Below, one piece after another: positions 1 to 8,464 of a stretch of DNA of 64,000 nucleotides. The DNA is taken from assembly GCF_040253615.1 (NCBI RefSeq), contig NZ_JBEJGY010000001.1, positions 62,001 through 126,000 of the forward strand. The letters run 5' to 3'. How positions within the stretch are numbered: position 1 is the stretch's first letter; each line of letters begins with the position of its first letter. The stretch is from Streptomyces sp. Edi4 (GTDB lineage Bacteria > Actinomycetota > Actinomycetes > Streptomycetales > Streptomycetaceae). The notes beneath the pieces are model-generated. The model did no database searches. It saw only the letters and a list, made by a program, of their open reading frames with translations, and had not been told where the DNA came from. Position numbers and translations under genes: made by a program.

Positions 1-669
1 GCCCGTAATCGCACCGATGATGGCCTCCGTGGTGTCCCGCCGTCTGATCTTGGTCCAGCCGCGTTGGCCCGGCTGGTAGCGCTGGTTCATGCGCTTGGCG
101 ACAAGGCCTTCCACCCCGGTGACGTCGGTCCAGGTCTCCAGCCACTCCTGGGCCGTGGCGAGGTCGGTGGTCATGGGGCAGAGCGTCCACGGCGCGGTCA
201 ACTGGTGGGTTGCGAAGAGGCCTTCGAGAATGCGGCGGCGATCGCGGTACGGGCGCGTCAGGAGCTCGGTCCCGTCGATCTGGAGGGCGTCGAAGGCAAC
301 ATAGAAGGCCGGCAGACGTACGCCCAGCGTGGCCGCGGTGCGCGACCGGGCAGCGGCTCGCCGCTGGAGTCCTTCGAAGGACAGTTGGCCGGTCTCGGTG
401 TCCCAGACGAGAAGCTCGCCATCGAGAACGAGGCCGTCGGGCAGCTGCTCGCCGGCCGCGACCAGGTCGGGGAATCGGTCCTGGATCAGGCTGCCGCGGC
501 GAGTCTGCAAGCGGAGGCGTCCGCCGGGGCCGCCAGGGGTGAAGACAATCGCGCGGTGGCCGTCCAGCTTCTGCTCCAGGGCCACCAAGCCGCGCGCCAG
601 AGTGCTGGGGCTCGGAAGTGACTCGGCAGGCTGGGCGAGCATGGGGGTGATGGGAGGCAACAGCGCCAT
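1..669 (-). CDS. ATP-dependent DNA ligase, N-terminal part (runs off left edge)
   Basis: Seals DNA nicks through a ligase-adenylate intermediate. The first 223 codons are visible. The adenylation motif reads EQKLDGHRA, with the nucleophilic lysine at residue 34. Further on are DGELLVWD, YVAFDALQIDG and EGLVAKR, which match nucleotidyltransferase motifs III-IV of LigD/LigC-type ligases. The ATG follows GGAAGGAGG at 7 bases spacing. The C-terminal OB domain lies outside the window. Promoter element P1 stands about 300 bases upstream, and the leader between contains a 14-bp perfect hairpin. The role could be end joining or plasmid repair; no Ku gene is visible here. Confidence 0.9.
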   Translation of the reverse strand, partial: MALLPPITPMLAQPAESLPSPSTLARGLVALEQKLDGHRAIVFTPGGPGGRLRLQTRRGSLIQDRFPDLVAAGEQLPDGLVLDGELLVWDTETGQLSFEGLQRRAAARSRTAATLGVRLPAFYVAFDALQIDGTELLTRPYRDRRRILEGLFATHQLTAPWTLCPMTTDLATAQEWLETWTDVTGVEGLVAKRMNQRYQPGQRGWTKIRRRDTTEAIIGAITG

Positions 670-828
670 CAGGGCCTCCTTCCACCGTCCGCTGCGGGCA
701 CTGCGCCACCAGCCTTCCCACCCTGGTCGGCGAAGTCTCGCCTACATACAGCTTCCGGGTGGCTGGCTTCAGCCGCGAGAGGACCACACCGCAGAAGCCC
801 CCGCAGCTCGTCACGTCGGGTACGACAG

Positions 829-868
829 CGGCCCCGGTCCGCGCCCTGATGGCGGCGGACCGGGGCCG
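829..868. terminator. perfect 14-bp hairpin in the ligase leader
   Basis: Arms 829-842 and 855-868 (CGGCCCCGGTCCGC and its complement) are separated by 12 bases. There is no T tract on either side. It lies between promoter P1 and the ligase start, so it may attenuate the ligase transcript rather than end an operon. The remaining 670-968 sequence shows no convincing gene. Confidence 0.5.
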
Positions 869-968
869 ATGCGCTCCCAATCTCCCGTACTGCCCGACGG
901 ATCCAGCTGCTCCACGGCTGTTTCCGTCCACCGGTGCGGCCGATGCCCGCGGCCTTCCGGTGCAGCCC

Positions 969-1003
969 ACACTACATGAAACCCAACACGTAAGGAATGG
1001 TTT
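969..1003 (-). promoter_or_regulatory. Promoter element P1
   Basis: Minus-strand -35 TTCCTT (992-997), 17-base spacer holding ACGTGTTGGGTTT, and -10 TAGTGT (969-974). It is the most divergent of nine copies: two substitutions in the -35/spacer core. It points toward the ligase gene and starts only a few bases beyond the stop of the Mrr-like gene. Confidence 0.75.
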
Positions 1004-1011
1004 GGAGGTGG

Positions 1012-1719
1012 TTACTGCCAGGGGGCGGGTCCCGTGCCCGCCGCCCAGTCCAGGAGCTGTCGGGAGCCGAACAGTCGCAGAGGCACCTCAAGGTCGCAAT
1101 TCCAGTCGACCGCGCTCGTGGTGAACGTGCTGGTCGTCACCACAGCTGCCATATCGCAGCGATGGGTGTCCCGGTAGGTGCCGTTCACTTGATAGAGCAC
1201 CTCGGCACGCACCTTCCTCGCCTCGGCGAACCGTTTGCACTGCACCAACAGCCAGCGCCCGTCGGGAGTGCGCGCCGTCACATCGCCCGCCCGGTCCCCC
1301 GCTCCGCCGAGCACAGTCACGTAGGTACAGCCGTCTCGCCGGCACAACTGGGCGACGGCTTCCTCGAAGCCGCCTGGACTCAGGGCTCGCCAGCCATCGA
1401 TGGCGGTGGGCAGCGTGGCCCACCCGGCGCGGCCCCGGCGACGGGTCCACCGGCGGCCGCCGTAGTAGCCCGCCACGATCGCGGCCAGGCCGAGGAGCAC
1501 CAGGAGCCCAGTCAAGACGGCCGGGTGGTGACTCAGGTAGTTGCCGATGAGGAACAGCGCTACCGCGGCAACGAGCAGGACTGAGCCGCCGTCCCGTGCG
1601 GGTAAGTGGCGGTACCAGGGGCGCGGGGTGGCAGGACGCCGGGCGGCGGGGTGGCGGCGGGTGGAGGGGCGGCGGGCCGTGGAGCGGCTGGTGCGGGGAC
1701 GGCGGCTGGTGCTGGCCAT
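1012..1719 (-). CDS. Membrane-anchored Mrr-like restriction endonuclease
   Basis: A 235-residue protein. It has a basic Ser/Arg/Pro-rich N-terminus, two hydrophobic segments at about residues 44-62 and 66-88, then a restriction-endonuclease-like fold. The signature is GDVTARTPDGRWLLVQCKR: Asp in GDV, and Q-x-K in VQCK, preceded by a helix with GFEEAVAQL. This is the Mrr/DUF2034 pattern of type IV, often modification-dependent, nucleases. The membrane anchor would place the nuclease at the cell surface side of the cytoplasm, where DNA enters during mating. It is the last gene of the transfer operon before P1. Target specificity is unknown. Confidence 0.85.
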   Translation of the reverse strand: MASTSRRPRTSRSTARRPSTRRHPAARRPATPRPWYRHLPARDGGSVLLVAAVALFLIGNYLSHHPAVLTGLLVLLGLAAIVAGYYGGRRWTRRRGRAGWATLPTAIDGWRALSPGGFEEAVAQLCRRDGCTYVTVLGGAGDRAGDVTARTPDGRWLLVQCKRFAEARKVRAEVLYQVNGTYRDTHRCDMAAVVTTSTFTTSAVDWNCDLEVPLRLFGSRQLLDWAAGTGPAPWQ

Positions 1720-1770
1720 GGGCGGGTCTCCTCGTCGGGTCGGGGCATCGGGGTGGGAGCGGTTGAGGTG

Positions 1771-2355
1771 TCAGTCCTGGCGCCAGGTGCCCTTGATGGA
1801 GCCCTCGAAGGTGCCGGTGCGGCGGCGGCCACCGCCGAAGACCAGGCGCAGGAACAGGGCGCCGGCAAGGCAGATGCCGCCGACCTTCAGCACGGTCAGA
1901 GTGGCGTGCCACAGGACGGTGGCGCCCGCCGAGACGCTGGTGGCGATGTCGGCCCCGTACACGGCGCCGACGGTGGTGACGGCCGCGGCGCCGGTGACGT
2001 ACGCGATGGCCTTCGCCTTGGCGCGGGTGGAGGTGAGCCACTGGGGCAGGGCGCGGCGCTCTGTGAAGGCGCTGGGTGCCGGGGCCGGGCGCGGGGCGGG
2101 CGCCGCGGCGGCGGTGGACGCCGGCGGCGGGGCGAGGGGGACGACTTCGCGGATGGTCCGGGTACCGCCGTCGGCGGTGGTCTCCACGGTCTCGCGGACG
2201 GTGTAGCCGTCGGGAACAACGAAGGGGGCGATGCCCGGGGCGACCGGGCCGGGGGCCGGGACGTTCCGGGTGGAGGTGATGGCCTCGTTCTCCAGGCGCG
2301 CGAGCAGGGCGCGGGCCTGGCTGTCGTACTCGGCCTGGGTGAGGTCGGAGTGCAT
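1771..2355 (-). CDS. Membrane protein of the transfer operon
   Basis: 194 residues with no family I can name. Residues 1-110 are soluble and Pro/Ala-rich toward the end (the stretch after VREVVPLAP). Two hydrophobic segments follow at roughly 120-150 and 155-175, then a short basic tail ending GTWRQD. Its ATG shares one base with the stop of the upstream 54-residue gene (TGATG), so the two are probably translated together. Position downstream of the DNA translocase suggests a mating-channel or spread (Spd-like) accessory role, but that is inference. Confidence 0.75.
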   Translation of the reverse strand: MHSDLTQAEYDSQARALLARLENEAITSTRNVPAPGPVAPGIAPFVVPDGYTVRETVETTADGGTRTIREVVPLAPPPASTAAAAPAPRPAPAPSAFTERRALPQWLTSTRAKAKAIAYVTGAAAVTTVGAVYGADIATSVSAGATVLWHATLTVLKVGGICLAGALFLRLVFGGGRRRTGTFEGSIKGTWRQD

Positions 2356-2519
2356 CAGTGGGTGTCCTTGTCTGGTGTTGGGGCGGGTTCGAGGGCGGCC
2401 AGGGCCCGCCGGAGCGGGCTCGTGGCCAAGGTGCTGTTCGGGTCGAGGTCGGCGATGACGAGATGGGCGCTGGCGCTCGGACCGGTGATGTCCTGGGAGT
2501 GGTCGGCGGGCTGGGGCAT
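2355..2519 (-). CDS. Small transfer-operon protein, 54 residues
   Basis: A short open frame from ATG to TGA, beginning MPQPADHSQDITGPSAS. No recognised domain; slightly acidic and Ala/Pro-rich. It fills the space between the 64-residue membrane protein and the 194-residue membrane protein, and its stop overlaps the next start (TGATG). Its GC-rich third positions and tight packing are the evidence that it is a real gene. Confidence 0.6.
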   Translation of the reverse strand: MPQPADHSQDITGPSASAHLVIADLDPNSTLATSPLRRALAALEPAPTPDKDTH

Positions 2520-2529
2520 CACGAGCCGC

Positions 2530-2724
2530 TCAGAATTTGATGGCGGCGATGGCGTTGGCGCCGGACTGGAGGGCCTGGTGGATGGCGGGTGCCATGCCGG
2601 TGGAGGCGAGGAAGAAGCCGAACAGGACCGCGGCGATGGCGGGGCCGGTCTTCAGGGAGCCGCTGCGCATCAGGGCGACCAGGATGATCGCCAGGAGCAC
2701 GATGATCGAGATGGAGAGGGCCAC
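2530..2724 (-). CDS. Small two-helix membrane protein, 64 residues
   Basis: Starts at a GTG two bases after the stop of the translocase gene. Two hydrophobic segments (residues about 4-18 and 29-50) flank a short basic loop containing RSGSLKTG. Size, topology and position next to the FtsK/TraB-like gene recall small membrane proteins of Streptomyces transfer loci. Function unknown. Confidence 0.7.
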   Translation of the reverse strand: MALSISIIVLLAIILVALMRSGSLKTGPAIAAVLFGFFLASTGMAPAIHQALQSGANAIAAIKF

Positions 2725-2726
2725 GG

Positions 2727-5228
2727 TCAGTTCTCTTCCTTCAGTCGGGTGAGCAGGGCGTCGAGGGTGTGCGGCTTGGCCAGGACCTCGCGCGCCTTGG
2801 CGCCGTCCTGGGGGCCCGTGATGTTGCGGGCGGTCATCTGGTCCATGAGCCAGGTGGCCTTGGCGAAGCCGACGCGGAGCTTGCGCTGCAGCATCGACGT
2901 GGAGCCGAACGAGGTGGAGACGACGAGCTCGACGGCGTGCAGGAACAGCTCCAGGTCGTCGCCCTCGAGCGGCTCGGGCCGGTCGTCGTCCTCGGTGTCC
3001 TGGGCCTCGGGCGGTGCGGGGTGGTCGGGGTCGGCCCACAGGTACGGCGTCTTGGGGCCGCCGGGCTGGATGACGTGCTCGTGGTCGGCGAACCACTTGT
3101 TCACGGACTGGCGGCTCGGCGGCTTCTCGTCGGGGTACAGCTCGGCGAGCCGGTTGCGGCAGCCGTCGATCGTGACGCCCTCGGGTCCGGCGTCGCGAAC
3201 CATGTCGAGGACCTCGTTCTTGCGGGGGTGCTCGCGGCTCTGTTTCTTGTCCTCCTCGGCCTGGCGGGCAGCCTCGTGCTGCTCGGCGGCCTCCTGGACC
3301 AGGCCCTCCACACCCGCCCACACCTTGTCGAATGCGGCCTTGACCGTGGCCTCGTCGGGTCCGGGAACGCCGGGGCCCCCTGCGGTGGGCGGGCCGGCGG
3401 CGGGGGGCTGCTGCGCGCCGTCGTACTTCTTGAGGTAGTCCTCGGCGGAGGGCATGTCGCCCAGCTCGCTGGGCAGCCGTCCGCCCGGCCGGTTGGGTCC
3501 GCTGCCGCCGGTGGTCGGCGGGACGGGCGGGGCGGCCTGCAGGGTGCTGGTGCCACCGCCGACTGCGGCGCTGCCGCCGGGGGCGGTGGCTGGGGCGTCG
3601 ATACCGAACGCCTCGAGCATCCAGCCGCTGCGCTCGTGGTCGGACCAGCGGTCCTTGTAGCCCCACTTGTTGGCGATGGCGATGGCCTCGTCGTCGAGGT
3701 CGGGGCGGATGTTCGCCCGGGCGACCGCCATCCTCTCGATGTGGTCGCTGTCCTCGTCGTCGTTGACGTAGGCGAACCGGCCCTTCTCCGGCGGCTCGCC
3801 CTGGTCCATGGCCGGTGTCTTGATGTAGCAGGCGCCGTTGCCGGGCAAGGCGGCGAGGTTGACCTGGTGGTAGAAGTCGGGGAAGACGTACTGGCCCTCG
3901 CCCTTCTTCCGGAAGCGCAGGCCGATCGTGGTGTCGTACTGGGAGTCGATCTCGCCGCCACCGGTGTTGGGGCCGGTGCCGCGCTGCACCACGTCGACGT
4001 AGTCGATCGCGGCCTTGCGGCCCTTCTTGATGCCCCGGGTCTTGGGCTTGACGGCCACCGGGCTCCAGGCCATCAGGTCCGAGCCCTCTTCGGTGATCAC
4101 GATGATCGCGGGCTGCTTGGCCTTGGGGATGAGCTTGCCGCCGCGGGCGGTCCTGGCTCGCTGGTCGGCGATGTCGTGCGCGGCGTTGTACATGCGCACG
4201 GCTTCGTCCTCGTTGGTGGCGACCCAGTCCAGCAGCGGCCGGGAGATGGTGTTGCCGTCCTTGTCCTTCCAGCCCTCCACCCACGGGCGCAGCCACCGCT
4301 TCGCGGTGTGGCCGCTGGCCATGTCGATCATCCAGACGACGGCGTCGATGCAGCGGGTGAGCAGGGAGATCAGGACGTGCAGCGTGACGGACTTACCGGA
4401 GCCCTTCTGGCCGGCGATGAGCACCGAGTTCTGGCGCATGAGGAGCTCGATGGGCTCGCCGGACTCGAGCATGCCCAGCGTCAGCGGCTCGTTGATGGTG
4501 ATGGGGTGGTCGCTGTCGTCGAGGTCGACGTGCTCGGCGAGGACGTTGCGGGTGGACACCGACAGGAACGCCTCGGCGGCGTGCGCGCCGGGCTTGAGGG
4601 TGAGCGCGCCGGTACGCAGCCTGGCCTTCATCTCCAGCCGCTTCAGCAGCGGCAGGATCCCGTCGTAGTCGGTCTCGGTGAGGGTCAAGGTCAGCCGGAA
4701 CCCGTTGTGGGCCTTCTCCTTGTCCTCGACTACGACGCCGCGGGCGCCGACGGCGGCGAACAGCTCCTGCCAGTCGGTGAGCGGCTTGGAAACGGCCGCC
4801 TCTTCCTTCGCCCACTGCTCGGCGATCTCGTCGCCCCGCAGGTAGCGGTCGACCCCGTAGAAGGGTGCGATGACGACGGTGGCGGCGGCGATGGTGGCGG
4901 CGGAGGACAGCGTCCAAGGCGTGCCGCCCGCCACCCAGTTCATCCAGGCCGCTGCGGCGCTGGTCCAGATGCCCGTGAAGGCGGTGTGGAACCAGCGGGC
5001 GCGGCGGGAGCGGTTGGGGCCGCCGGTGCGCAGGAAACGGGCGGTGGCGGCGGCGATGACGCCGCCGACCGAGCCGATGCCGAGCATCTCCAGCGGCACA
5101 GTGTGGCCCAGGTCCTCGACGGCGCCCAGGCCGACACCTCCGAGGTAGATCACGCCGGAGGTGTACAGCGGGGTCTCGAACACCCCGTGCACCCAGGGGG
5201 TGACCTCGCGGTCCTTCGAGCGGGCCAT
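2727..5228 (-). CDS. FtsK/SpoIIIE-type conjugative DNA translocase (TraB-like)
   Basis: 833 residues; the likely motor of conjugation. In Streptomyces, TraB-type proteins move double-stranded DNA between mycelia as hexamers. Two or three membrane segments lie within about residues 22-66 and 85-125. The ATPase domain has Walker A GQKGSGKS at 273-280 and a Walker B-like strand [11 protein letters not shown] near residue 375. After a Pro/Gly-rich linker, the C-terminal part (about 655-720, [17 protein letters not shown] through [13 protein letters not shown]) looks like a winged helix, the equivalent of the FtsK gamma/TraB clt-recognition domain. First gene after a 54-base gap from the 771-residue membrane protein. 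Confidence 0.9.
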   Translation of the reverse strand: MARSKDREVTPWVHGVFETPLYTSGVIYLGGVGLGAVEDLGHTVPLEMLGIGSVGGVIAAATARFLRTGGPNRSRRARWFHTAFTGIWTSAAAAWMNWVAGGTPWTLSSAATIAAATVVIAPFYGVDRYLRGDEIAEQWAKEEAAVSKPLTDWQELFAAVGARGVVVEDKEKAHNGFRLTLTLTETDYDGILPLLKRLEMKARLRTGALTLKPGAHAAEAFLSVSTRNVLAEHVDLDDSDHPITINEPLTLGMLESGEPIELLMRQNSVLIAGQKGSGKSVTLHVLISLLTRCIDAVVWMIDMASGHTAKRWLRPWVEGWKDKDGNTISRPLLDWVATNEDEAVRMYNAAHDIADQRARTARGGKLIPKAKQPAIIVITEEGSDLMAWSPVAVKPKTRGIKKGRKAAIDYVDVVQRGTGPNTGGGEIDSQYDTTIGLRFRKKGEGQYVFPDFYHQVNLAALPGNGACYIKTPAMDQGEPPEKGRFAYVNDDEDSDHIERMAVARANIRPDLDDEAIAIANKWGYKDRWSDHERSGWMLEAFGIDAPATAPGGSAAVGGGTSTLQAAPPVPPTTGGSGPNRPGGRLPSELGDMPSAEDYLKKYDGAQQPPAAGPPTAGGPGVPGPDEATVKAAFDKVWAGVEGLVQEAAEQHEAARQAEEDKKQSREHPRKNEVLDMVRDAGPEGVTIDGCRNRLAELYPDEKPPSRQSVNKWFADHEHVIQPGGPKTPYLWADPDHPAPPEAQDTEDDDRPEPLEGDDLELFLHAVELVVSTSFGSTSMLQRKLRVGFAKATWLMDQMTARNITGPQDGAKAREVLAKPHTLDALLTRLKEEN

Positions 5229-5282
5229 GGTGAGAATCTCCTTACGTCGTCGTGGCCGAGCGGGGATGGTGTGTGGGCCGGG

Positions 5283-7598
5283 TCAGGGGGCGTTGCGGCC
5301 CACGTCCCACTTGGCTCCCTGGTAGGTGGGGTTCTCGATGTTGTGGAGCTGCTCCTGGTGCAGGAGCCGGTAGAGCAGGTGCACGGCCTGGATGGCGCCG
5401 CCGAGGTCACGGAAGCGCTGGCCGGCGTCGCGGTGCATGGCCGGGATGGCCGGGTGGACGGCGAACTCCGACTCGGTGGTGGAGGCGACGGTCTCCATCA
5501 GCACGTACAGCGCCTCGGCGAGCGGCGCGAGGTGCTCGATCGTCATCTCGTAGCCGAACATGCTCCCCGAGGGGTGCAGGCGGATGTGGATGCCCGCGTC
5601 ACGGATCGCGCCGGAGGCGAGCATCAGCGGCAGAGCGTGGGCAGTCGGGTCCTGCCACGCGAACTGCGGCATGATGTGCGCCCAGTTCGCAGACACGTCC
5701 CACTTGCGGCCCTGCCAGGTGGGGTTCTCCAGATTCTCCAGCTGCTCCGCGTGGACGTCGCGGAAGACCTTGTGGGTGGCGTCGACGAACTGGCCCAGGG
5801 ACAGAAACTGGATGCCGACGTTGCGGAACTGGTTCGGGATCTCGGGGTTGACCTTGAAGTCGTCCTCGGTGACCTGCGCGATGTCGTGCATCAGGTGGCA
5901 CATCGCGAACTCGAGGTGGCCCAGGTTCTCGATGACGTTTTCGTACCCCTTCATGCTGTCGGCCGGGGCGGCGGCGAATGAGGCGGCGGCCATCCGGATG
6001 GCGTCGGCGGCGTAGATGAGCGGGTAGGCGTGGTGAACCGGGCTGGTGTCCACGGGTGTTCCTCCTGCGGGTGCGGTGGCCGGTGACGGCACGGACGTGC
6101 GGCTGCCGGGGACGGTTGCGGGCGCGGGTGCGCCGGTGCCCGCGGTCGGGGCCGTCGGGCCCGACGCAGTGACGGGCTTGGTGATCGGCCGGGCGGTCGC
6201 GGTCTTGTAGATCCAGGCGGAGAGCCACGTCCATCGGCGTGAGACGTTGACGAGCTTCGCGAGCGGGCTGGTGGCCCAGTACAGGACCTTGGAGAGCGGC
6301 TTGAGCCAGTTCGGTCCCTTGGTGGACAGCCGGATGTGACCCAGGAAGGAGTGCGCCCCCAGGACCCACCGACCGCCGACGCGCAGGGCGTTGGCCATCA
6401 ACTTCCCGCCGTGCTTGCGCGTGCCGCGGTACATCGCGCGAAACGGAGTGGCAGCCTGGTGCAGGCGGCGGCGGAACTTGGAGCTGGTGACCTTCCTGTA
6501 GCCCCAGGCCGCGCCCCGCTTGCCCGCCCGGTACAGGCCCTTGCCCTTGACGTAAGCGCTCTTGGCCAGGCCCCGGGATTTGCGGAGAGGGTTCTTCTTC
6601 CAGGTGTAGTGGCGGTGCTTGCCTTTGCCCTTCCCCTTGCCGCCCTTGGGTGACTTCGGGGTCTTCGGCGCCGTGGGCTTGCCACTGCCCGGGGTCGTGG
6701 AGCTCTTCCCGCCGCCAGTGCCGGTGGGCGCGGTCGTGCCTTTCGGGGTCCTCTTCGGCGACTTCGGCGCCGTGCCGCTGCCGCCGCCCAAGCCGCCGGG
6801 TGCCTTCTTCCGGTTGGACTTGCCCGAGCCGGTCCCCTTGGGGCTCGTGCCGATTCCGCTTGTGAGCTTGCCCAGGAGGCCGCCCCGGCCTCCGGAGGCG
6901 CTGTTGCCCAGGCCCTTGCGGTCCTTCGCACCGCCCAGGCCGCCCTTGGTCGGGCTGCCCTTCAGCGGCTTGGGGCCAGCGGTCGAGCGGGATCCGCCCA
7001 GACCGCTCCGGCCGCCCAGGCCACCCTTGGATGAGTTCTTCGGGCCGGTTCGGGGGGACGACTTGAGCGAGCCGAGGCCGGAGGGCTTGCGGGACATGAG
7101 GCCAGGGGCGTTGGAGCCCTTCGAACCGCCGCCGGAGCGGCGCGAGGGCCCAGTGCCGCCGGAACGGTTGCCTACACCGGATCGTCCTCCGCCGGAGCGG
7201 CCACCGGCCCGGCCGCCCCCGCGCCCGCCACCCGGGCCTCCGCCGCCGCGGCCCAACCGCGTACGGCCCGCGGCCTTGGCAGCCCGGCGGCCGGCCTTGA
7301 TGGCGACGGCGGTTACGGCGGTAGCTGCGGCGGCGAGGATCGCGAAGATGACGATCGGCAGGCCGAAGGCGTGGACGAGCCAGCACAGCGAGATCAACCC
7401 GGTGATGATGCCGCCGGGGATCAGGAGCCCGGCGAGGCTTTCGTCCTTCTGTGATGCTGCGCGACGACGCTGGGGACGCTGTGCACCCGGGTCCGTGGCT
7501 GCTGCCGCGCCCGACGCCAGGGGCTGCCCGGCGGCGGGCGACGGCGCAGTCGCTGCGGCGGCCGGCGGCGCCATGTCGTAGTCGGGGGTCGTGCTCAC
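5283..7598 (-). CDS. Large basic membrane protein with duplicated C-terminal domain
   Basis: 771 residues from a GTG preceded by GGAGG; a second GTG 15 bases upstream is possible. A hydrophobic stretch (about 60-105) is followed by some 200 residues of Gly/Ser/Lys/Arg-rich low complexity, then a basic region. The last 230 residues contain two related units of about 110 residues, each ending in the pattern EQLxNxENPTxQGxKWDVxxN. No family recognised. Located directly upstream of the translocase, it may be a surface or DNA-contacting component of the transfer apparatus; the basic tract could bind DNA or teichoic polymers. Confidence 0.8.
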   Translation of the reverse strand: MSTTPDYDMAPPAAAATAPSPAAGQPLASGAAAATDPGAQRPQRRRAASQKDESLAGLLIPGGIITGLISLCWLVHAFGLPIVIFAILAAAATAVTAVAIKAGRRAAKAAGRTRLGRGGGGPGGGRGGGRAGGRSGGGRSGVGNRSGGTGPSRRSGGGSKGSNAPGLMSRKPSGLGSLKSSPRTGPKNSSKGGLGGRSGLGGSRSTAGPKPLKGSPTKGGLGGAKDRKGLGNSASGGRGGLLGKLTSGIGTSPKGTGSGKSNRKKAPGGLGGGSGTAPKSPKRTPKGTTAPTGTGGGKSSTTPGSGKPTAPKTPKSPKGGKGKGKGKHRHYTWKKNPLRKSRGLAKSAYVKGKGLYRAGKRGAAWGYRKVTSSKFRRRLHQAATPFRAMYRGTRKHGGKLMANALRVGGRWVLGAHSFLGHIRLSTKGPNWLKPLSKVLYWATSPLAKLVNVSRRWTWLSAWIYKTATARPITKPVTASGPTAPTAGTGAPAPATVPGSRTSVPSPATAPAGGTPVDTSPVHHAYPLIYAADAIRMAAASFAAAPADSMKGYENVIENLGHLEFAMCHLMHDIAQVTEDDFKVNPEIPNQFRNVGIQFLSLGQFVDATHKVFRDVHAEQLENLENPTWQGRKWDVSANWAHIMPQFAWQDPTAHALPLMLASGAIRDAGIHIRLHPSGSMFGYEMTIEHLAPLAEALYVLMETVASTTESEFAVHPAIPAMHRDAGQRFRDLGGAIQAVHLLYRLLHQEQLHNIENPTYQGAKWDVGRNAP

Positions 7599-7668
7599 GG
7601 GGGTTTCCTCCACTCAGGGCGGCAATGTTGGGTGTGACTGTGCGTGTCGGGCATGGCGTCAAGCCGGA

Positions 7669-7795
7669 GCGTCAACGTCAACGTCAGGGAGCCGCGTCAA
7701 CGTCAAGTTGGCTGTTCAGACGGCGTTTCCGGGGTCTGATCCAGAGCAAGGGGGTTTCCTCGTCACGTCCGGACAGTTGACGTTGACGTTGACGC
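7669..7795. repeat. CGTCAA repeat array with 18-bp perfect inverted arms
   Basis: Three CGTCA(A) units at 7669-7686 (GCGTCAACGTCAACGTCA), two more at 7694-7706, and the exact complement of the first block at 7778-7795. Related single units (GCGTCAAG near 7656, CGTCACG near 7761 and 7806) surround it. The gene-free stretch 7599-7868 holds nothing else I recognise. Iterated hexamers close to a TraB-like gene resemble the clt regions bound by TraB proteins. Confidence 0.65.
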
Positions 7796-7868
7796 ACCCA
7801 GCTTCACGTCACGCTCTGCGATGTCCGTTCTCGGTGGGGGCCGATCGCGTCGTGGAGGCGGTCCACTG

Positions 7869-8093
7869 TCAGAGGGCCGGTTTGTTGTAGGTGCTGAGGT
7901 GCTCGAGCTGGGTCCAGTCGACGGTGACGGCCAAGTCGAACTCCTGGTCGCGGGCCCACGCCTGGCCATCGCGGTCGCCGGGGAGGCGGCTGGAGACCTC
8001 TGACTCCAGGCGCTTGCTGGCTGCGGCGAGGATGTCGCGGGCACCGCCGACCGTGGTGGCGGTCAGGACGGTCGGCTCGGAGGGCGTGCTCAT
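7869..8093 (-). CDS. Small hypothetical protein, 74 residues
   Basis: Starts MSTPSEPTVLTATTVGG after GAGGAGAA at 7 bases. Predominantly helical-looking, acidic at the end (WTQLEHLSTYNKPAL). No domain recognised. It is the last gene before the CGTCAA repeat island and belongs to the transfer operon by orientation and spacing. Confidence 0.65.
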   Translation of the reverse strand: MSTPSEPTVLTATTVGGARDILAAASKRLESEVSSRLPGDRDGQAWARDQEFDLAVTVDWTQLEHLSTYNKPAL

Positions 8094-8168
8094 GGTTTGT
8101 TCTCCTCGGGCTTGTGGTCTGGCTGGTCTGAGGCCGGAACGGTCACGGAGTCGGGTCATCTCTCCTGG

Positions 8169-8429
8169 TCAGGAGTCGCTGGGGATGTCCAGGTCGAGCT
8201 GGTCGTTCAGCACCCGGGACTCGTTGATGGCCAGGAGCAGCGGGCCGAGGTCCAGGGAGATCCGCAGGCCGACCAGCGCGTTCCGCCGGGTGTCGCTCTT
8301 GATGTAGGCGTCGCCCGGCACAAGGGTCTTGAGGTGGGCATCGATGAGGTTGGTGGCGGCCTCGAGGGAGGTCTCCGCCTCCTGCGCGGTGGTCGCGCTC
8401 CACTCGTAGACCGGTGGCTGGATGGTCAT
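8169..8429 (-). CDS. Small hypothetical protein, 86 residues
   Basis: Begins MTIQPPVYEWSATTAQEAET and ends DLDIPSDS. Amphipathic helices, no cysteines, no membrane segment. It lies 35 bases downstream of the 808-residue coiled-coil protein and 75 bases upstream of the 74-residue gene, so it is probably co-transcribed with the transfer genes. Function unknown. Confidence 0.7.
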   Translation of the reverse strand: MTIQPPVYEWSATTAQEAETSLEAATNLIDAHLKTLVPGDAYIKSDTRRNALVGLRISLDLGPLLLAINESRVLNDQLDLDIPSDS

Positions 8430-8464
8430 GATGTGAGTCCTTCGGGGTCGGCGGTCCGGTCCGG

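Noticed and set aside
1606..3438. Plus-strand open frame of 610 codons
   Set aside because: Low-complexity Gly/Arg/Ala translation opposite convincing membrane and translocase genes.
2769..5981. Very long plus-strand open frame (over 1000 codons) opposite the translocase and the 771-residue gene
   Set aside because: It is a GC-rich shadow: Val/Gly/Leu-biased, no domain, and it lies opposite genes with clear Walker and membrane motifs and ribosome binding sites.
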